A stretch of 64,000 nt of DNA, taken from positions 2,611,109 through 2,675,108 of the forward strand of contig NZ_OCVX01000003.1 in assembly GCF_900232995.1 (NCBI RefSeq). Direction: 5' to 3'. This DNA is from Mycobacterium simulans. GTDB taxonomy: Bacteria; Actinomycetota; Actinomycetes; Mycobacteriales; Mycobacteriaceae. Position 1 is the stretch's first letter; every line of letters begins with the position of its first letter. This document shows positions 8,392 to 16,500 of this stretch, piece after piece. The position numbers and the translations under genes were made by a program. A model generated the notes under the pieces. It searched no databases, was not told the origin of the DNA, and saw only the letters and a list, made by a program, of their open reading frames with translations.

Positions 8392-9174
8392 GTGGGCATG
8401 CTCTTTGGCTTTGCGCCGTGGATCGTCTATTGGGTGCTTGTCGGTAACGTCCCCTTCAACATTGCCGTATCGGTAGCGTTGTTGATGGCCGTGGCAGTGC
8501 TTGCGACCGGACGCGCCACCGAGAAACCGGGCCGCATGCTTGAAATCGGAGCTGTCGCAACATTTGTGGTGCTGACAGTGCTGACGCTTACCCTCAGCGA
8601 TGAGTTCATGGCGCGATGGATACAACCGCTCAGCAACGCCGGAATCTTCCTCGCGGCGCTCGTGAGCGTGCTGATCGGCAAACCGTTCGTGCGTGAGTTC
8701 GCCGCCGCGGAGCAGCCCCCCGACGTGGTAAAGACCGAGCTGTTCAGTCGGATGACCACGATTTTGACCTGGATCTGGGTCGCGGCGTTCGCCGGCATGA
8801 CCGTGTCGTCGGCCATTCCGCCGATCGTGCGGGGTAACGCCACGATTCTCGACACCAAGTCCCCGCTGCCGTTCGTTTGCTACTGGGTCATTCCGTTTTC
8901 GTTGTTGGGCATTGCGGCGCTGGCCTCGCGCTACCTGCCCGACAAGATGCTGGTCGGGGTCGACGACATCGTGCGCGAGACCTCGTTCGTCGCCTACGAC
9001 GAAGCCACCATCGACGAGTTGTATTACCTCGCCCAGGAGCACGCCAATCGCGAGGTAGGCCCGGGCAAGGAGGCCTACAACGTGAAGGTCGGCGGTGCGG
9101 GAACTCCGTTGACCGGCGACGAGTCGCGCAAGTCGTGGCCCTCTACCTACAAAGTGCGCGATCGGAAACATTAG
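8392..9174 (+). CDS. Membrane protein of unknown function
   Basis: This 260-residue protein has about six hydrophobic segments in the first 190 residues (for example WIVYWVLVG, ALLMAVAVLA, IWVAAFAGMTV, FSLLGIAALA). It ends with a hydrophilic, acidic C-terminal tail of about 70 residues, presumably cytoplasmic. I do not recognise a family or catalytic motif. The start is GTG at 8392, with an ATG two codons later; no clear ribosome binding site is visible. It lies directly after the tRNA, in a block that differs from H37Rv. The next gene starts 48 bases downstream in the same direction. Confidence 0.65.
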   Translation: MGMLFGFAPWIVYWVLVGNVPFNIAVSVALLMAVAVLATGRATEKPGRMLEIGAVATFVVLTVLTLTLSDEFMARWIQPLSNAGIFLAALVSVLIGKPFVREFAAAEQPPDVVKTELFSRMTTILTWIWVAAFAGMTVSSAIPPIVRGNATILDTKSPLPFVCYWVIPFSLLGIAALASRYLPDKMLVGVDDIVRETSFVAYDEATIDELYYLAQEHANREVGPGKEAYNVKVGGAGTPLTGDESRKSWPSTYKVRDRKH

Positions 9175-9222
9175 TGGCGCTTGCCTCGCGTACACCAGCG
9201 TGTCAACTTATCTTGCTAAGCC

Positions 9223-10824
9223 ATGCGCATGACTCATAGGACGAGATGGCCGGTCGCGGCGGGAGCGGTGTTAATCCTGCTCACGGCCTGTGCGCCGGGC
9301 ACGTCGGACTCCAACGCCGTGCACCCGGGCAAGCTGGCTTTGAGCACGACGGCCGGGACAGCCCTAACGATTGCCCCCGGCCGGCTGTTGGCCGCCACCG
9401 ACGGATTGACACCGGTAGCGTTTGGCAAGCCTGCGCACGGCAAGATCGCCTACGCCGAAAACGGTGCAATGATTTACACCCCCGACGCCGGGTTCACCGG
9501 TACCGACCAGCTAACTATCACCGTCAGTCGCGCCGTCCAGCTCTACGCCGAGGATCAGATACCGCTGGCCACCATCGGCGGCGTCGCCATTAAGGCGAGT
9601 GCGCACGGGTCTGCGATCGCCGCGGTGCCGGGCAGCGCCAACGAGGTCTACGGCCTCACCGACCGCGGTCCCAATGTCGATGGACGCACCTCCAACGAAA
9701 AGGTGATCCCGATACCCGACTACCACCCGCAGATCGCCAAGCTCAAACTTGCCGACGGCGTGGCGACCGTGGAGCGGACCATCACGCTGCACGGGCCGGA
9801 GGGCTCGCCCCTGGTGGGCCTCGTCGACCCGCACGCGAACACCGGCGAGGCGCTGGTGGACCTCAACGGCACGCCGCTTCCGCCTTCCGACTACGGCGTT
9901 GACACCGAGGGCTTGGCCGCCACACTCGACGGCACTTTCTGGGTGTCCGACGAGTACGGCCCTTCCATCATCCACTTCGACGCCAATGGCAAAGAGCTGG
10001 AACGCCTGTCGCCGTACGATGAGACGCTGCCGCGGGAATTGTCGCTACGCGCGCCGAACCGGGGAATGGAGGGCCTGGCAATCACCCCGGACGGCAACAT
10101 GTTGGTGGCGGTCATGCAGTCGGCCATCCAGACGCCGGGGCTGCAAGGAGCGGCCAACTCGGTACCCGTCACTCGCATCGTGACCATCAATCTCGTCGAC
10201 CGCAGCATCGTGCATGAGTATCTCTATCCGCTTGCCAATCCCGAGGACACCAAGGTCGTGGTGTCGGACGTCACCGCGCTAAGTGCGACACAATTCCTGA
10301 TCGACGAGGGTGACGGCAGGACCGCGCCCGACGGCAACAAGAAGATTTACCTGGTTGACATCGCCGCGGCCACCGATGTGGGCCCCCGCTCGACGGTGCC
10401 GGGGGCGTCCTATCGGGCCGACGCCGGCGGTTTGCTGGTCAACGGTGCTCCGCTCGAGACCCTGGTCGGCGTCAGTACCGACGCTGAGGCCGTAGCCAAA
10501 CTTAGAGCCGCCGGGATCACCGTTGCCGCCAAGACACTCAAGCTTGACCTCGGGGCGCTGCTGCGTTCGCTGAATGCCAACGGTGCCTTCTTCGGGCACG
10601 GCAAGATCGAAGGACTCACCACGCCGGACGACGGCAAGACCCTGTTCATCGCCAACGACAGCGATTTCGGGCTGGCCGGGCTGGCTTCGGACACTCCGCC
10701 GTTTCGGCTCAAGCCGAAGATGCTGCCCAACGGCAGTCAGGACAGCGGCGAGATTCTATCGGTGGACACAACCAAGCTGCCCGCCAAAACGGAATCGATG
10801 ACGATCCCGATCAAGGTCGGTTAG
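9223..10824 (+). CDS. Lipoprotein with phytase-like esterase domain
   Basis: The 533-residue protein begins with a lipoprotein signal peptide whose lipobox LTAC puts the lipidated cysteine at residue 23. It should sit on the outer face of the cytoplasmic membrane. Residues of about 40-115 form an Ig/cadherin-like module (AENGAMIYTPDAGFTG...TITV). The rest fits the 'esterase-like activity of phytase' family (PF13449), a beta-propeller with repeats such as DTEGLAATLDGTFWVSDEYG and GMEGLAITPDGNML. The natural substrate of this family in mycobacteria is unknown; a secreted phosphoesterase role is inferred. It follows the membrane protein by 48 bases, possibly in one transcript. Confidence 0.75.
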   Translation: MRMTHRTRWPVAAGAVLILLTACAPGTSDSNAVHPGKLALSTTAGTALTIAPGRLLAATDGLTPVAFGKPAHGKIAYAENGAMIYTPDAGFTGTDQLTITVSRAVQLYAEDQIPLATIGGVAIKASAHGSAIAAVPGSANEVYGLTDRGPNVDGRTSNEKVIPIPDYHPQIAKLKLADGVATVERTITLHGPEGSPLVGLVDPHANTGEALVDLNGTPLPPSDYGVDTEGLAATLDGTFWVSDEYGPSIIHFDANGKELERLSPYDETLPRELSLRAPNRGMEGLAITPDGNMLVAVMQSAIQTPGLQGAANSVPVTRIVTINLVDRSIVHEYLYPLANPEDTKVVVSDVTALSATQFLIDEGDGRTAPDGNKKIYLVDIAAATDVGPRSTVPGASYRADAGGLLVNGAPLETLVGVSTDAEAVAKLRAAGITVAAKTLKLDLGALLRSLNANGAFFGHGKIEGLTTPDDGKTLFIANDSDFGLAGLASDTPPFRLKPKMLPNGSQDSGEILSVDTTKLPAKTESMTIPIKVG

Positions 10825-10832
10825 GCGGGCCC

Positions 10833-11345
10833 TTAGTCTCCGAGCGGCGTCAGCCGGAAGACCCTGATTTCGCGTGGCGCGCAGCTGGCGCGGTAGCGCT
10901 CGTAACCGGCGTAGATGTCGGCGGCGGCGGCCCAGGCGGCGGCGCGGGCGTCGCCGGTGAGCAGCTCGGCTCGGTATCGCCGGGGCGGACCCTTGAATTC
11001 GACCGTGCACTCGGGGTGTGCGAGCAGGTTGGCGCTCCAGGCGGGATGGTTGGGGCGGCCGTAATTGGATCCGATGGCCAGGAGCCCGTCGGAGTCTGCG
11101 AGCAATGCCAGCGGCTGTGTGCGCGGCTGGCCGGACTTGGCGCCCGTCGACGTGACGAGCCCGACCTTGTCGAATCCTGCCGAACTCAGCCGGCCCCTCG
11201 TCCGAGGGATCACGGCTTTGTCGATACGCGGCGCCACGTGCAGTAGGAACCGGTACCCGAGCGGTGACATCAGGGCGCGTTCCAACAGCGCCTCGTTCAA
11301 CCGCAGCCGTCTCCCGCGAACCGGGCTTTCCCGTCTATGCGCCAC
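10833..11345 (-). CDS. Nitroreductase-family deazaflavin (F420)-dependent oxidoreductase
   Basis: The protein has the split-barrel fold pattern of the Ddn/FDOR family: KVGLVTSTGAKSGQPRTQPLALL, then IGSNYGRPNHPAWSANLLAHPECTVEF, matching the F420-binding GR-x-RtxPL and NWxxNL segments. Family members use reduced F420 or flavin to reduce varied substrates; the substrate here is unknown. The start is uncertain. GTG at 11345 gives 170 residues and keeps a family-like helix (LNEALLERALMSPLGYRF). ATG at 11270 gives 145 residues. It is convergent with the lipoprotein gene, with 8 bases between the stops. Confidence 0.72.
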   Translation of the reverse strand: MAHRRESPVRGRRLRLNEALLERALMSPLGYRFLLHVAPRIDKAVIPRTRGRLSSAGFDKVGLVTSTGAKSGQPRTQPLALLADSDGLLAIGSNYGRPNHPAWSANLLAHPECTVEFKGPPRRYRAELLTGDARAAAWAAAADIYAGYERYRASCAPREIRVFRLTPLGD

Positions 11346-11411
11346 GGGTCGAAGGTACTCGATTAGGTTGGAGGTGAGCGATCCCCGGCGGCGACGAGAT
11401 CGAGGTGACGA

Positions 11412-12176
11412 ATGACCAACGAGTATCCCCAAATGGCCGCTACGCGCGGAAGAATCGAGCCCGCTCCGCGTAGGGTTCGTGGCTATCTCGGCCATGAGCT
11501 GGTCTTCGACACCACCGCGGCACGCTACGTGTGGGAGGTGCCCTACTACCCGCAGTACTATGTCCCGCTTGCCGATGTGCGTGTGGAGTTTCTGCGCGAC
11601 GAAAACCATCCGCAGAAAGTGCAATTCGGCCCGTCGCGGTTGCACTCGCTGGTCGGCGCCGGCCAGTCGCACCCGTCAGCCGCGCGGGTATTCGATGCCG
11701 ACGGCGACAGTCCTGTCGCCGGCACCGTGCGATTCGACTGGGATCCGCTGCGATGGTTCGAAGAGGACGAGCAGATCTATGGCCACCCGCGCAACCCATA
11801 TTCGCGGACGGACGCGCTGCGGTCGCATCGCCACGTCCGGGTGGAGCTCGATGGCGTCGCGCTCGCCGACACCCGTTGCCCGGTATTGCTGTTCGAAACC
11901 GGCTTGCCCACAAGGTATTACATCGATCCAACCGATATTGCATTCGAGCATCTGGAGCCCAGCTCGACGCAGACTCTGTGCCCGTACAAGGGGACGACGT
12001 CGGCCTATTGGTCGGTGCGGGTGGGCGACACCGTGCATCCGGACCTCGCGTGGACGTATCACTACCCGCTGCCCGCGGTCGCCCCGATTGCCGGGTTGGT
12101 GGCGTTCTACAACGAGAAGCTCGACATCATTGTCGACGGCGATCCGCTGACCCGGCCGCAAACCCAATTCAGCTAG
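11412..12176 (+). CDS. DUF427 protein (Rv1056 homologue)
   Basis: The 254-residue protein has two DUF427 units. The second carries the usual hallmarks: a KGTTSAYWSVRVGD segment after CPY, then DLAWTYHYPLPAVAPIAGLVAFYNEKLDIIVDG. H37Rv Rv1056 has the same length and is followed by Rv1057, as here apart from the inserted cassette. DUF427 is a small beta-barrel family of unknown biochemical role. GAGGTG 5 bases before the ATG supports the start. Its last 8 bases overlap the end of the convergent P450 gene. Confidence 0.85.
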   Translation: MTNEYPQMAATRGRIEPAPRRVRGYLGHELVFDTTAARYVWEVPYYPQYYVPLADVRVEFLRDENHPQKVQFGPSRLHSLVGAGQSHPSAARVFDADGDSPVAGTVRFDWDPLRWFEEDEQIYGHPRNPYSRTDALRSHRHVRVELDGVALADTRCPVLLFETGLPTRYYIDPTDIAFEHLEPSSTQTLCPYKGTTSAYWSVRVGDTVHPDLAWTYHYPLPAVAPIAGLVAFYNEKLDIIVDGDPLTRPQTQFS

Positions 12177-13548
12177 CCGGCGCGGCGGTCACCACGAGCT
12201 TGACGTCGCGTCGTGGGACGACGGCGATGCCCCGCGGTACCGAGCTCGGCGGGTTCCTGCGCAGCTCCCGCCGCGGCATGGCCAACCCCACTGTGCGCAT
12301 TATCGTCCCGATTGCGATGGCCAGTTCATAGTTGGCGAATGCAGCTCCCAGGCAACGTCGGTAACCGCCTCCGAATGGCAGGTACTCGAACGGGGTGGGG
12401 TTGTTGTCGAAGAAGCGATCGGGGTTGAACCGGTAGGGGTCATGCCACGGGTCGTTGCTGAAATGTATTGCGGGTATGGCGATTCCGAGGATATCGCCCG
12501 TCGAGAACTGGATTCCGCCAACGGATCGCGGTTCGACGACCTTGCGCAACACGATCGGCACCGGGGGATGCATCCTCAATGTTTCATTGATAACTGCGGT
12601 TAGGTAGGGGAGCTTCGGCATCTCATGCGGCGCCGGATCGGTGGACAATTCGCGCGTCAGCCGGGCATGTACGTCTGCATCTCGGTGAATGTGATACAGA
12701 GCCCATGCTAGAGCGGCCGCAGTGGTGTCATGGCCGGCGATCACCATGGTTCGCAACTGCTGTTGTAGGTCCTCCTCATCAAGGGTGTCGAAATGAGCTC
12801 CCTTGTCGTCGGTTTCGCGCAATAGATGGCTCAGCATGGCGCCGTGCCCGCTATAAGGACACTGGCGGCGATACTCGATCTGACCGAAGAGCATGCCCTG
12901 AAATCTTGCTCGCAGAAGCACGAGTCGGGCCCACGGCCCCCGATCCGCAATGCTTCGGCGGAGGGCCGGCAACAGCAGCAGGGGGGCGGTGTTGGCGTTT
13001 ATCAGTTCGGTTACCACATCAGCGTATTCGCCAGCGCGATGGTCGCATATCCCCAGCACGGTTTCGATGATGACGCGCAGTGTGATCGACGTGGCCGTAC
13101 GGTGCAATGCGACCTGATCGCCAGGGCGCCAAGTGTTTATCTCGGTGCGCACCGCCCTTGCGATGGAGCCGGCTCGTTGGCGCATGCGGTCGCCGTGAAG
13201 CGCAGGTGACAGCAGGCGGCGCTGACGGCGATGGTGCTCGCCCGAGGTGAGAATGACCGAGCTTGGCCCGACGATCGGTTCGATGGGATTGGGCGTAGGT
13301 GCGCACCAGACTTCCTGCGGCGCAGTGAGAATGCGCTGGCAATCCGCCGCTGTGGTGAAAAAATGTACCGGGCCAAGGCCGGGGAATATCACGACGAATG
13401 GATCCTCGTGGTTGGCGCGCCGGCGAAAGTAGGCTTCGGGATCCAATCCGACGAGAACCGATCGCAGCCAGTCCCGAAAGCGGGGTTTTCCCGGCCTTGG
13501 CAAGGCTATCTGCGCAGAGCGTCTCCGCGCCGTCGGGAACTGGATCAT
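12169..13548 (-). CDS. Cytochrome P450
   Basis: This 459-residue haem monooxygenase shows all P450 landmarks: I-helix AGHDTTAAAL for oxygen activation, ExxR (ETLR) followed by MHPP, and the haem loop FGGGYRRCLG with ligand Cys399. It has no membrane anchor, like other bacterial P450s, and needs separate ferredoxin and reductase. The N-terminal half resembles the mycobacterial CYP135/CYP138-type group, but I cannot assign a subfamily. It is the third gene of the leftward operon methyltransferase-FMO-P450, 42 bases after the FMO stop. In H37Rv a P450 (cyp135B1), a methyltransferase and a monooxygenase cluster at Rv0565c-Rv0568, suggesting related chemistry. Confidence 0.9.
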   Translation of the reverse strand: MIQFPTARRRSAQIALPRPGKPRFRDWLRSVLVGLDPEAYFRRRANHEDPFVVIFPGLGPVHFFTTAADCQRILTAPQEVWCAPTPNPIEPIVGPSSVILTSGEHHRRQRRLLSPALHGDRMRQRAGSIARAVRTEINTWRPGDQVALHRTATSITLRVIIETVLGICDHRAGEYADVVTELINANTAPLLLLPALRRSIADRGPWARLVLLRARFQGMLFGQIEYRRQCPYSGHGAMLSHLLRETDDKGAHFDTLDEEDLQQQLRTMVIAGHDTTAAALAWALYHIHRDADVHARLTRELSTDPAPHEMPKLPYLTAVINETLRMHPPVPIVLRKVVEPRSVGGIQFSTGDILGIAIPAIHFSNDPWHDPYRFNPDRFFDNNPTPFEYLPFGGGYRRCLGAAFANYELAIAIGTIMRTVGLAMPRRELRRNPPSSVPRGIAVVPRRDVKLVVTAAPAS

Positions 13549-13590
13549 GTTCAGTTGATACGAGCTGGAAAGGCAATCGGTTCAACGCAA

Positions 13591-14778
13591 TTAACGAACT
13601 GGACGCAACGATGCAGACGATGAGAGTTCCTCCGCAATGCACCTGGCAATCTGCTTGGATTGCTTGGCAACAAAGCCCAGCAGGCCGGGACGCGACTGAA
13701 AGCCGATGAACCGCAAACCAGAGGCTGCGGGCGCCGCATTGGCCGCCCTGGGCAGACCGCGCTTGTCCAGCACCCCGAGGTGACCGACCAGCGGCTCCAG
13801 ACCGCGCTCGTAGCCAGTGGCACAAATCACGGCGTCGGGTTCCAGCCGGTGCCCGTTGACTAGCCAGACGCCGTCGCGGTCGAATCGCCCGACCGTTGGC
13901 ACCACCTCGAACGAACCGTCTCGGATCGCTTGAACCACATTCCTATCGACGATCGCAGGTGCCCGACCCAGTCTGATCCCGCGAGCGAATACGCCGTCGG
14001 CGGGCACCGGTAACCCGAATGCGGACAGGTCTCCGATGCTTACCCGACGCCCGAACTCAGCCACCGCATCGGCGAGCCAAACCGGTGCGTGGAAAAGGGC
14101 CGTCGCGATCAGATCCGAAGGCAACCCTCCCGGCAGGGAGCGGAGCATAATGTGCGGCGTAGTACGTACCGCAAGCCAAGCTTTGGCTGCTCCTCCGGTA
14201 GCCACGTCGTGGACGATCTCCATTGCTGAAGAACCGGCCCCGACGACGAGTACTCGCTTGTCGTGGTACGGCACTGGGTTGCGATAGTCCGACGAATGCA
14301 GCAATTGACCTGCGAATCGATCGAGGCCAGGCCACAGCGGAATTCGTGGTGTGTGCTCGTATCCAGTCGCGATCACCACCTGGCTGCAGCCGATGTCGCC
14401 CGACGTGGTGTGTAACCACCAGCGGTCGTTGCGACGGTCAATGCGGCGCACTTCGGTGTTGAGCCGCAACTCAATCCCATCTTCGTGCGCGTGGCGGTCA
14501 AGGTGATCGACGACTTGATCGCGTGCCGGAAACACGGGAGTGCTCTTGGGATACGGCCGGTTAGGAAGATGCGAGAACTGCTTGCAGGTATTGAGTTTCA
14601 GCTTGTCATAGCGTCCGCGCCAGGATGCGCCAACCGCATCGGCTCGGTCGAGCAGCAGCGGATGAAAGCCGCAATCACGCAGGCTCAGTGCCGTCGACAC
14701 CCCAGCAGGTCCGGCCCCGACGACCACGACCTGATGGTCCAGCGTCCCGGTCTTGATGTGCTGCGTAGCTCCCCGCAC
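13591..14778 (-). CDS. Flavin-containing monooxygenase
   Basis: The 395-residue enzyme has an N-terminal FAD-binding GAGPAG motif (about residues 21-26), the FMO fingerprint FAGQLLHSSDY, a second dinucleotide motif GAGSSA for NADPH, and the late ATGYE motif. These enzymes oxygenate soft nucleophiles (N or S) or perform Baeyer-Villiger reactions; the substrate is unknown. The GTG at 14778 begins 2 bases after the methyltransferase stop, and AGGAG inside the end of that gene serves as its ribosome binding site, so the two are tightly coupled. With the P450 and methyltransferase it makes a three-enzyme tailoring set. Confidence 0.88.
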   Translation of the reverse strand: MRGATQHIKTGTLDHQVVVVGAGPAGVSTALSLRDCGFHPLLLDRADAVGASWRGRYDKLKLNTCKQFSHLPNRPYPKSTPVFPARDQVVDHLDRHAHEDGIELRLNTEVRRIDRRNDRWWLHTTSGDIGCSQVVIATGYEHTPRIPLWPGLDRFAGQLLHSSDYRNPVPYHDKRVLVVGAGSSAMEIVHDVATGGAAKAWLAVRTTPHIMLRSLPGGLPSDLIATALFHAPVWLADAVAEFGRRVSIGDLSAFGLPVPADGVFARGIRLGRAPAIVDRNVVQAIRDGSFEVVPTVGRFDRDGVWLVNGHRLEPDAVICATGYERGLEPLVGHLGVLDKRGLPRAANAAPAASGLRFIGFQSRPGLLGFVAKQSKQIARCIAEELSSSASLRPVR

Positions 14779-14780
14779 GA

Positions 14781-15932
14781 CTACTCCTCGGTGCGCGGTA
14801 GGCGGCCTGGTTTAAAGCCGAACACCGCCGAGGTGGGGCCGAGAAGGTGGCGCACCTTGACCCTGGTGAAACCGCCGTCGCGCAGCAACCGCGCGCATGC
14901 GGTCGTGGAGGATTCGTAGCCCTCCCGCGATTCCAGCATGATGTTGAGGCTGGAAAGCAGGCTCTGGAAGTTATTTCGGCGACCGGACTGGATCATTGCG
15001 TCGTAGACGATCACCGCGCCGCCCGGCGGGATTGCGGCATAGGCCTTGTCGACCAGTTCCTGGCGAATCTGCCAGCTTCGCCCATGGAAGACGTGACCGA
15101 AGGAGATCACGTCGGCGCGTGGCAGCGGTACTTCCAGGAAGTCGCCTTCGACAAAGTCCAGTCTGTCTGCGAGGCCGAAACAATCGACATACTCGGTGAA
15201 TATCGGTCGCACAGCAGGGAAGTCGAAACCCGTGCCGTGCAAGTGTCGGTGACTCAGTGCGACTCGCACCGGAAGCGCGCCTTGGGCACAACCAATGTCG
15301 GCGAACGTTCTGAACTGCTTCCATGGAAACCGGGTTGCCAGCAGCGTTGCCTCGCCGGTCGAGATACCGGTCATGCCGGCCAGAAAGTCCTTCAGCGCCA
15401 ACGGGTCACGATACAGCGTGGCGAAGAATTCGTTGTCCCCGCGTTCCTCTTCGGCCCCGGGCCGGCCGGTGCGCAGCAGATCGTCCAGCCCTGACCATAG
15501 GTCGTACAGACGTTTGCTTGACAGTTCCATCAGCCCACCGACATAACTGGGCTTGGTTCGATCGAGAAACATTGCACTGCGGGCTGTGTTGGCATACCTA
15601 CCGGCTTTGTCGCGTCGCAGCAGTCCGGCCGCGACCAATGCGTCGAATGCGGTACCCGCGGCACGTGGGTGCCAGCCCAGGGCGCGCACCAACTCGTACT
15701 CGAACATCGGTCCGTTGCCCAGCTGGGTGAACACGCCGGCTTCGACCGCCGAGAGGATGAGGCGCGATGACCAGAACGACATCCCCATCTGAACGATGTC
15801 TTGCGGGCCGCCGAAGCGCCGCAACAGGGGCCCGAGGATCGGGTTTTGGAACGCCCGCATCATGCGCCGCTCGCGCTGAATCTCGTGGCGGCGGACGGGA
15901 GCCGAAGCCGCGGAACCTACGTCGACCACCAT
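14781..15932 (-). CDS. SAM-dependent O-methyltransferase (plant-OMT-like fold)
   Basis: The 383-residue protein has an N-terminal winged-helix dimerisation domain (RLILSAVEAGVFTQL...LRRDKAGRYANT) and a C-terminal Rossmann methyltransferase domain. SAM motif I is TFADIGCAQGALPV, with later RLDFVEGDFLE and VISFGHVFH. This architecture (Methyltransf_2) methylates hydroxyl groups on aromatic or polyketide products. The ATG at 15932 has GGAAAGG upstream; earlier in-frame starts encode non-homologous sequence. It is the first gene of the leftward cassette, and its promoter must lie in 15933-16150. H37Rv Rv0567, beside cyp135B1, is the nearest analogue I recall. Confidence 0.85.
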   Translation of the reverse strand: MVVDVGSAASAPVRRHEIQRERRMMRAFQNPILGPLLRRFGGPQDIVQMGMSFWSSRLILSAVEAGVFTQLGNGPMFEYELVRALGWHPRAAGTAFDALVAAGLLRRDKAGRYANTARSAMFLDRTKPSYVGGLMELSSKRLYDLWSGLDDLLRTGRPGAEEERGDNEFFATLYRDPLALKDFLAGMTGISTGEATLLATRFPWKQFRTFADIGCAQGALPVRVALSHRHLHGTGFDFPAVRPIFTEYVDCFGLADRLDFVEGDFLEVPLPRADVISFGHVFHGRSWQIRQELVDKAYAAIPPGGAVIVYDAMIQSGRRNNFQSLLSSLNIMLESREGYESSTTACARLLRDGGFTRVKVRHLLGPTSAVFGFKPGRLPRTEE

Positions 15933-16153
15933 CGCGTCGCGACCCTTTCCGATTGAACTCGGGAGTTGGGCATGTGTAGTGGTACGTTGGCGCCGCCCCG
16001 ATGGTTCAGACTCGCTGAGCTGGCCGCCCCCCAGTCCCGATGACCTGCGTCCGCAACCGTGGTTTGGCGCCGCATGGGCGAAACTTGGCGAAACAAGCCT
16101 CGCAATCCGCGCGGTCGCGCGCATGTGATATTTGCCTCTATTTACCGGGAATA

Positions 16154-16168
16154 ATAAGAATTTCTTAT
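16154..16168. promoter_or_regulatory. Perfect 15-base palindrome upstream of the beta-propeller gene
   Basis: ATAAGAA-T-TTCTTAT is a perfect inverted repeat in the AT-rich segment and a candidate operator, possibly for TrcR. Confidence 0.4.
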
Positions 16169-16234
16169 CCAGCAGGCACAAAGCGGCCGTTTCCTGACTT
16201 AGCGGAAGCTATAAAAATACCAGGGCAATGGATA

Positions 16235-16266
16235 TTTAAGCGTTTGCTATAAAGCAAATGCTTTAA
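16235..16266. promoter_or_regulatory. 14-base inverted repeat upstream of the beta-propeller gene
   Basis: The arms at 16235-16248 (TTTAAGCGTTTGCT) and 16253-16266 pair with two mismatches around the loop ATAA. It has no run of T after it and lies far from any stop codon, so an operator is more likely than a terminator. Confidence 0.4.
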
Positions 16267-16362
16267 TGCTTGATAATCGTAGGCTGAGCAGAAGCTGAGT
16301 CCGCGCGGTGACGGAGGTAACAACACCCAAATCGAAATCTTTGCGGTCGGAATTCAACCGTT

Positions 16363-16382
16363 AGACTTCTGCCCAGAAGTCT
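16363..16382. promoter_or_regulatory. Perfect 9-2-9 dyad near the beta-propeller start
   Basis: AGACTTCTG-CC-CAGAAGTCT is a perfect dyad, 118 bases before the preferred GTG start. Its compact symmetry suits a dimeric regulator. Confidence 0.4.
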
Positions 16383-16500
16383 TCACAGTGCCATTTGGTG
16401 CACCAATCCGGTTAATTCCGGGCGGGCAGTGTCGCACAGAGCTGTCGCGACGCCTGTCGTCCGCGTGAAGTTCGACGAGATCAGCAAAGGCGGTGCCAAC

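Larger units (their letters stand above)
15933..16500. promoter_or_regulatory. AT-rich divergent control region of the beta-propeller gene and the tailoring operon
   Basis: This 568-base stretch has no credible gene. Its centre (about 16130-16270) is strongly A/T-rich, unlike its surroundings. In Mtb, TrcR is reported to bind an AT-rich sequence upstream of Rv1057. Three dyads listed separately fall in this region. Confidence 0.6.

Noticed and set aside
8269..9195. Long minus-strand ORF (308 codons) opposite the membrane protein gene
   Set aside because: Its translation is His/Arg/Gly-rich shadow sequence, it runs into the tRNA, and the opposite frame has clear membrane helices.
10756..11246. 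Alternative frames across the deazaflavin-type reductase
   Set aside because: Arg-rich translations without family motifs; the chosen frame has F420-binding patterns.
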